Source: Magicicada septendecula (Eukaryota; Arthropoda; Insecta; Hemiptera; Cicadidae). From it: a stretch of 64,000 nucleotides of DNA. Position 1 is the stretch's first letter. Every line of letters starts with the position of its first letter. The notes beneath the pieces were generated by a model, which was given only the letters and a program-made list of their open reading frames with translations, was not told the DNA's origin and searched no databases. A program made the translations under genes and the position numbers. Shown here piece by piece: positions 58,476 to 64,000 of the stretch. Location: contig CM068372.1 in the NCBI GenBank assembly GCA_034769895.1, forward strand, positions 376,132,410-376,196,409, in the 5' to 3' direction.

Positions 58476-59455
58476 GAAGACCGGCCGTGAAAACTTACGT
58501 TAGTTTATCAGTTTATCAAAGAACAAATTTTCTTAACAAAACAATTACAGAAAATATAAATTGCAAAATACAATTATTTGTGCATAGCACATTAAATTAA
58601 AAAAAAAACGATGTATTAACAAATGGAAACACGATTTGTTATTCGTTAGGCGGCCAATATCGTTTTCTGATATTCAGTGAAATCTCGAAAACTTCACTGG
58701 AAGCGAATATTGTGTGAAACACAACAAAAAGGGAGACATGTATAGCACACTGGCTTAACTCCGAGTTGGTTGCTTTTCCAGTGATCTGCACAAGATCGAG
58801 TGTAAGTGAAAAAACGAGTATCAGTGGAAAACGAGTTCTGACACAACAAGGAGACAAGGAGACATGTATAGTAACAGGCCTTACTTCGAGTTATTTTCTT
58901 TTTACATGGTTTTCACCAAAAGCGCGTATTGTTTTAAAGGCATATTGGTTTTCATGTGTACTTTTAGTTTGCATATCAACCTAATAACGTCTCGAGTTTT
59001 GGTATCACCAGAGCTACGAGGTCTATATTAATACTAGAAACATTTTTCGTAACAAAATGACAATGAAAATCGGTTGCAATCGATACGGTTTATACGAGCT
59101 ATTTAGTAAATTTTCACGATTCTATTATCTAACAAAAATTATATGCGACATTCAATTCATAATCGATGCCAATAGTCACGTAATCGAAATATGGAAAATG
59201 AGTGTAGGTACGGCAATAGGGAAGTATCTTGTCGGGTCCAGTCGTCCGGTCTCATACCTACTGCACGTTGCATTGGTACATCAAAGCTACACCAAGGCTT
59301 CTAATTGAAAAATATAGTGAAAATCATTTCTTCTTTTTTTTTTTTTTGTTGAATTTGTGGGATCCCAATTACAAAGGCAATAGTAAGAAGGGAAAGTTAA
59401 GGGACGAGATAACGGTTTAAAGGTCGATTATTCGGGGTGAAAGAAATTAACCATA
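58476..59455. other. Unassigned
   Basis: GGAGACATGTATAG occurs at 58731 and 58856 and flanks a short near-duplicate stretch. No gene recognised. Confidence 0.4.
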
Positions 59456-59459
59456 AGAT

Positions 59460-59705
59460 GAAATACAGGTAAATCTCCTACTCGGACTGTTTCCATCGTG
59501 AAATTGTTCTTGCTTAACGTTTCAACACCTAGAATCTGGAACGGTCCTCAGAAGCTGTGAGTGACAGTTAAAAGACACTGCTGAAAGACCTAACATCAGG
59601 GTCTTCCAACCGCCACTGGATCCCAGATTCCAGGAATTGAAACGTCAAGCAAGAAATATGTTACAATGGAAGGAGCCCCAGTAGAGGATTTACCCGTAAG
59701 AAAGT
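59460..59705. mobile_element. Family C foldback, hammerhead-like motif on the minus strand
   Basis: Arms at about 59465-59572 and 59607-59705 are inverted copies. On the minus strand at about 59510-59560: helix I GCTT, core CTGAGGA (59545-59551), weak helix II, GAA, ACGT, T17, then AAGC. All core bases are present with U17, but helix II is poor. The right arm has GAAACGTC at about 59639 without the CUGANGA half. Confidence 0.6.
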
Positions 59706-59789
59706 ACACTTAGCTTAGGGACCTTAAAGAACAAAATAAAATCGTTGAGACCGACCACCCGCAGACACAGGAAGATAAAAAGCGGGCCA

Positions 59790-60000
59790 GGTCTTCTTCT
59801 TCTTCTACTTTCATAGACCCTAATCCACCAAAACATCTCGCCATCTTCTTTTAAGACGACATCTACATCTCTTTTCAGTGGGTATATTCTTCATAATTAG
59901 TTTGACAGGTCAGTCCTCGGATATTCTCTGCTTCTATGAACCCAATCACTTTTTGACGAGCCAAATTTCCATTACGTCATCACTTCACTTCACTTCTCCA
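59790..60000 (-). pseudogene. LINE 3' end with GAAGAA tail, minus strand
   Basis: The minus strand, in mixed frames, gives IPTEKRCRCRLKRRWRDVL and ends in AGTAGAAGAAGAAGAAGAC (about 59791-59810). The K(R/K)(S/C)RGR..RRWRD-type block before a GAAGAA tail marks a LINE C-terminus. Confidence 0.65.
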
Positions 60001-60149
60001 TTACTTTCAGGTAATTTCTAAAGGTTTTCATCTCGGTCGCTACCAATATCTGTGTGGCTATTGTTTTCGCTGTGTCAGGTCTCGTTTCCCGCAGCGCAGG
60101 TCAATACCGGACACAACTGGTAAGGAAACTGATTAAAATAAATTAGAAC

Positions 60150-60715
60150 TTCAAACTTATGCTGATGACATAGTTCTTATTCATGAAAATTAAAATGATT
60201 TACAAAGAGCTATGTTTCAATTACAAGAAGTAGCAAGAGAGTACTCACTGACAGTTTCAGTAAGAAAGACCAAAACCATGGCCTTTAAATGAATCTGAAT
60301 ATGATATAAGAGAGAAGATAAATAAATTTAGGAATATTTGTGGTACGATTCATAGAAATCTTAGAAATAAAACAAGATACAGCACAAAGATTAAGATTTA
60401 TAAGACGATTCCAATACCCACGTTGATTTATGCAAGTGAGGCGTGGGTCATGACAAAAATGGAAAGCGGCAAGATTCAGAGTACCGTACTGAAATGCAGT
60501 TCCTTCGAAATACTTTAAATTGTACATTGCAAGACAGAATAAGGAATGAAGATATCAGAGCAGAACTCGAAGTAATGGACATAAATGAAATTATTGCAAT
60601 TTACAGAAGACAATGGTGGGATCATCTGCAAAGGATGACAGAGGATCGATTGTCGAAATATAGATAGATTGCCGAAGAATAGACGTGGGTCGAAGAAGAA
60701 GAAGAAGAACTTCCA
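60150..60715 (+). pseudogene. 5'-truncated copy of the 48409-51437 LINE
   Basis: KLYADDIVLIHEN keeps the YADD catalytic residues lost in the other copy. It continues NDLQRAMFQLQEVAREYS, then TKTMAFK, after which about 100 bp are deleted and ESEYDIREKINKFRN resumes. The end reads YRRQWWDHLQRMTEDRLSKY and a stop, then GTCGAAGAAGAAGAAGAAC. Comparison with the 50.3-51.4 kb copy is easy by eye, so this family is relatively young. Confidence 0.92.
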
Positions 60716-61404
60716 ACTATTAAGGACATTAATTCCTTTGTGGTTGATATTAATTCCAACACGCGCACACACGTCCTTCTTAATCGGTTAAAATATTCAG
60801 TTTTTGTTCGTTTATTACAGTAAGGCAGGGCTAAATTGATGTCTTCTACTTTTCTACACTGAAAGGGTTAGATGAAATCGTTCGTTCCAGTTCTCAAGGT
60901 CTTCCAACTAACTCTTTTCTTCGAGCGGGTATGCAGAAACCGGCCCGGCCTGCGAAGTCTGCATTCTGTGCACATTCTCAGCCAGCTTGTTCCCTCATTG
61001 TGAGCAGTACTATCATTGACTAATGTTAAGGCGAGAATGGAACAACTAATTACTATTGATTGTGCGCAGACAATGGGTACGTTTATGGCATGTTCTACCA
61101 GACTAATCGACAAAACACCCGTGAAACAGAACTCGTTAAACTTTTGTTGTTGTTGCTTTATTCAAAGTATTCGCTGCGCTCGAGTCCGCCAGCTGCGTGA
61201 CAAATACGGCAATTTTGTTTTCAATTCGAAAAGGAAGAAGAACCTGTTTGCTCGCTGCTAGGCGGGCATCAGCAGCGCGGCCGCTCGCTCGTGTAGCTGG
61301 GGCTGCTTTAGTTGTCAGCTGAGTGGATTTATTGCAGCGGCATCGTCTTTCGCACGTGTAACTCGGAGTGTGTCGATCGTCCAGCACCATCATGTCAGCC
61401 CTAA
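60716..61404. other. Unassigned; CpG-rich patch at 61260-61330
   Basis: GCAGCGCGGCCGCTCGCTCG lies at about 61272. Opposed frames at 60868-61113 and 61016-61261 cancel each other. No gene recognised. Confidence 0.4.
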
Positions 61405-61935
61405 ATGATTAAGCGAATTTTCAGTATAATTCGAAAGACAGATTATGATAATAGAATTACACTGTTCTGTGTTATTACAGAATCATACTATTGCGAAGGC
61501 TATGAAGAACGTAGTCAACATTATCAAAATTATTATAAACAGAATTATCACTGTTCCACAGAAAAATTATTCCGATTAGCGGAGTTTACAGTATTACAGA
61601 GAAGCGGAGTTTATAAATTAAAATGTAAAGAATCCAACAAAGTGTACCTAGGTGAGACAGGACGGAAATTCGATGCAGGTTGTCTGACCACAAACGTGGA
61701 GAAGGTAACAGAACAACGAATTCATTATATGCAAGACATTTCATAGAAGAGAAACATAAAGTTTGTTAATCCTTTGAAAGAGTATGAAATTTTAAAAGTA
61801 GTAAACAACACAGTTGAAAGAAAACTTAGGGAGGAGTTAATATTGAAAGAAAGAGAGAAAGGGTTAGAGAGTTTAATGAATACTAAAACTAAATTTGACA
61901 ATGAAGAAATATTTTATAATTTGATTAAGAAGTAA
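61405..61935 (+). pseudogene. Penelope-like element GIY-YIG endonuclease and C-terminus
   Basis: The GIY-YIG core is GVYKLKCKESNKVYLGETGR (GVY and YLG positions), followed by KFDAG. The frame stops at 61744-61746. Shifted frames hold NPLKEYEILKVVNNTVER, KLREELILKEREKGLESLMN and KFDNEEIFYNLIKK, ending at TAA 61933-61935. The stretch just upstream (61537-61580, ATCACTGTTCCACAG to ATTCCGATTAGCG) is the reverse complement of the type A terminal repeat. RT is not present. Confidence 0.85.
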
Positions 61936-61998
61936 AAGGTAGAGGACGGATAGATAACATTAAGAATTAAATTGCATATATGGATGTTTTTGAAAAAC

Positions 61999-62157
61999 CA
62001 CGCGCGCGCGCGCGCGCGCGCACGAACACACACAACACACGGAATGTGCTAGAAAAATATGCAACTGTACAGACGGGGGTGACAGGGCTCGGAGGTTGGG
62101 AAGGGACATCTGACTTATAGCTTGTTTGCGTGTGTGTGTGTGTGTGTGTGTGTGTGG
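61999..62157. repeat. (CG)n plus CA tract, then (GT)n
   Basis: CGCGCGCGCGCG from about 62000 to 62021 runs into CACACAC, and a GT run is at about 62129-62155. The runs are on opposite phases about 100 bp apart. Alternating purine-pyrimidine DNA is prone to Z-form. Confidence 0.9.
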
Positions 62158-62204
62158 ACATTGGGGCGGGTGGGGTTGTGAAGAGTTTGTTTTACTCTGT
62201 TGTT

Positions 62205-62335
62205 GTTATTTCCGATCTGACGATGAGCTGAGAAGCTTGAAAGCGCTAATCGGAATAATTTAGTGGTGTATAACAGTGATAATTCTGTTTGTGATTATAA
62301 CCACTAACACAACTTTCTTAATTAAAATTATTATA
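62205..62335 (+). mobile_element. PLE terminal repeat type A, downstream of the PLE
   Basis: It lies 270 bp after the PLE stop and runs to TAACCACTAACACAACTTTC. It is inverted relative to the partial copy at 61537-61580, so the endonuclease is bracketed by inverted terminal pieces. Confidence 0.8.
62208..62258 (+). ncRNA. Hammerhead-like ribozyme, best-preserved copy
   Basis: Helix I is TTCCGAT (62210-62216) with ATCGGAA (62249-62255). Core CTGACGA (62217-62223) matches CUGANGA. Helix II GAGCT/AGCTT (62225-62229, 62234-62238) has a GAGA tetraloop. GAA is at 62239-62241, helix III is the palindrome AGCGCT (62242-62247), and A17 is at 62248. T62224 is an extra base between A9 and helix II. Cleavage would follow 62248. 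Because helix III is a self-complementary six-mer without a loop, a dimeric form is expected. Sequence fit is strong, activity unknown. Confidence 0.75.
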
Positions 62336-62460
62336 TGACGGGCTGTTGAGCCGTGGTCGACTGCTTAAATTGCTGTCGCTACACGTTTCGGCCACACCTC
62401 CGGAGGCCATCTTAAGTAGAATAAGAAACAAAGAAAACGTTCGCAAGGATGACAGACCGA
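62336..62460 (-). mobile_element. PLE terminal motif, another type
   Basis: On the minus strand: CTTAAGA, GGCC/GGCC helix, GAA, ACGT, G, then TAG pairing with CTA. The core has a G5 change and position 17 is G, which is not permitted, so it should be inert. The outer sequence (GCCGTGGTCGAC in plus orientation) resembles the GGCCGTGGTCC at 63.3 kb. Confidence 0.5.
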
Positions 62461-62764
62461 TCGCACCTCATAGTCAGAAAACTAGCCAATCGCCCACGGT
62501 CCAACAGCCCGGCATATAGCCTAATAATTTTCCAATTATATTATCAATAATCCTGTATTCTATGAAATTTTCAGTCGAAATGAAACGTAAACCGAAAACG
62601 AAATTATATTATGCATTAATCCTTCTCTCCACCTGTCGTTATATCTCTTGGAAACTTAGGATAGACCGGTCTTTCGTTTCTTTTCTTCGCAAGTTTTTTC
62701 ATAGTTTCCCATATGACAGCACTATGAGTGTGGCTGATATGTAGGTCTGCCTACTGTTTATATG
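62461..62764. other. Unassigned
   Basis: Nothing recognised. Confidence 0.4.
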
Positions 62765-63289
62765 TGTTTTTTACCTCCATGTTCCGTAAGGAAATGGAAG
62801 TATGGTGATGGCAAAAAAATCGTGTTCGAGATAAGGGGCAATTCTGATTGTACTACCCTCAAAACATGAAGAAAAGTCATTTTCCGAAAAGTGTCTGTGT
62901 GTCAGTGTGTAGAAATTATTCTATGACGAACGATAACTGCCGCAAATTCAAACAGAATCAAATAAGTTATTGCATATATGCCTAATTTGTAAAAGACTCA
63001 ATGCCTATTGATTTTCGTGATGATCGGTTAACGGGAAGCGGTAGTTTACCTGAAACGTTTTATATTTTAACAAGAGTAAAGTACCGTACTTAAAAATTAA
63101 ATTTATCAAAATATAAGTACAGTATCCTGAAAAAAAGGTCATAATAATCAACAGTAGTAAGGTTGATGAAATACCTATAAATGAAAAGGGTAGTTGAAGG
63201 GGGAGGGCGTAATTTTCTGTAAATGAAAATTATAGTTGAAAGTGGAAGGGATAATTTTTTATATGTGTACTATGTTATCGGCAACAAAG

Positions 63290-63472
63290 AAGTAGTTTGT
63301 TGTTAAAATTCCTTCCCGGGCTGTTCGGCCGTGGTCCAATGTTTTCTGCAAAACCAGACGTTTCGGCAGTGCCATCGACTGCCATCATCAGTGAAAATCG
63401 AGTGCGCTAACGTAAGGTGGTATACGTTAGTGACCACAGTACTGTGGTTAAGGCTGAAGAAATAAGTAGTTT
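63290..63472 (-). mobile_element. Hammerhead cassette (165 bp) between 9-bp direct repeats
   Basis: AAGTAGTTT occurs at 63290-63298 and 63464-63472 around a 165-bp insert. The homologous foldback sequence at 31356-31364 has a single AAACTACTT with no insert. The insert carries a minus-strand hammerhead and a perfect palindrome, ACCACAGTACTGTGGT (63433-63448), and shares its 3' half with the PLE terminal repeat at 794-893. It looks like a small non-autonomous PLE-derived element. Confidence 0.7.
63350..63398 (-). ncRNA. Hammerhead-like ribozyme motif (type B)
   Basis: On the minus strand, core CTGATGA (63385-63391), one extra T, helix II GGCAGT/ACTGCC closed by CGATGGC, GAA, palindromic helix III ACGT, and C17. 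Helix I is short (A-T, C-G and a G-T wobble next to the core). Core bases are all canonical apart from the inserted T. Short helix I and helix III make monomer activity doubtful. Confidence 0.65.
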
Positions 63473-63560
63473 CTATGGAAATATTTCATTTTGAAAATGA
63501 TTTTAAATATAAATCTTAGAACATGGAAGTCATGTAAGGTTCTCCCTAACGGTATTTAAT

Positions 63561-64000
63561 CCCCCCACCCAAACCCAACCAACTAATGCAACCACCAGCT
63601 GCGACTACATAGAACTATATATTTACAGTATATTTTGTAAAGCCTTTTTAAACATACCGATAAAGTACAAACATGAGCCGACTACTACCGCACCTACGTA
63701 ACATCAACAATGACGCTAAACAAAACGCAAAGAAAACGACACACTTTTAGATAATAAGTGTAACATAAATTATAAAATTGTTGTTTTTTTAATGTTATGT
63801 ACTGCCGTAATTAAAATGCGTTGTTTCATGTAATCCCAGATTCCTGTTAGTCGAGTATATAGGCCTATTATTGTACGTCCATTTTTGTTTGTTTGTTTGT
63901 TACAAATTAATAGAAATCGTTGCTCTACCTATACTTTGTAAGAGATTAGAATTTACCAAGTCAGCCGGCTTTTTGTTTACCTACATCTCATTTAATAGTC
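63561..64000. other. Unassigned end of window
   Basis: No gene recognised. TTTGTTTGTTTGTTTGTTAC at about 63883 is a short GTTT run. Confidence 0.4.

Larger units (their letters stand above)
62765..63560 (-). repeat. Third foldback-family locus with one ~160-bp unit
   Basis: Same words as blocks 1 and 2: CATGTTCCGTAAGGAAATGG, GGTGATGGCAAAAAAATCGT, CGATAACTGCCGCAAATTCA, AGCGGTAGTTTACC. Only one tandem unit is present. An extra segment with GGTAGTTGAAGGGGGAGGG is shared with 36480-36540 (inverted). The hammerhead cassette is inserted at 63299-63463. Confidence 0.8.

Noticed and set aside
62336..62460. Active hammerhead on the minus strand
   Set aside because: G at position 17 and a changed G5 are incompatible with cleavage.

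Overview
The window is animal nuclear DNA, most likely from an insect with a large, repeat-rich genome. The evidence is degenerate TTAGG repeats (13917-13971, the insect telomere motif), arthropod-type non-LTR retrotransposon ends, Penelope-like elements (PLEs), a Ty3/gypsy pol with a D,D,E integrase, and hAT elements with 8-bp target duplications. A hemimetabolous insect such as a cockroach relative is a guess, not a demonstration. I found no convincing host gene, tRNA or rRNA. Nearly every coding stretch is a broken transposon gene, and the longest open frames lie in tandem repeats.

Layout. 1-900: a PLE end with a GIY-YIG nuclease and its terminal repeat. 1.5-2.4 kb: LINE remnant. 2.7-3.7, 20.5-21.5 and 56.6-57.6 kb: three copies of one ~1-kb coding-free hAT-type element. 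7.5-9.7 kb: three LINE 3' ends. 16-24 kb: more LINE ends, 60-bp and 44-bp minisatellites and a solo LTR. 28-31 kb: a hammerhead-bearing PLE repeat, a 117-bp CA tract, a Jockey-like LINE end, a foldback and a tRNA-derived SINE. 31.3-36.9 kb: large inverted blocks built from ~160-bp tandem units. 37.2-40.2 kb: a LINE reverse transcriptase fused in frame to a gypsy pol. 42.5-43.8 kb: thirteen 99-bp repeats. 44.7-51.5 kb: LINE remnants, including a LINE split by a 1.4-kb AT-rich block. 52.5-64 kb: an unclassified coding-like stretch, more LINE ends, foldbacks, a second PLE with a hammerhead, and one more foldback unit carrying an inserted hammerhead cassette.

The most interesting thread is a set of hammerhead-ribozyme-like motifs (CUGANGA ... 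GAA, palindromic helix III, H17) in PLE terminal repeats and inverted repeats at about 0.8, 7.9, 10.2, 23.5, 28.0, 35.0, 53.7, 59.5, 62.2 and 63.4 kb. Short palindromic helix III suggests they would act as dimers. One version is a 165-174 bp cassette inserted in a foldback repeat between 9-bp duplications (AAACTACTT), and a related copy near 31.36 kb has the uninterrupted site. This resembles a small non-autonomous hammerhead element (retrozyme-like). Others are decayed in telling ways (core substitutions, CpG loss).

The genes do not form a pathway. The region is a graveyard of nested, mostly 5'-truncated insertions whose GAAGAA-rich LINE tails appear to have seeded microsatellites.
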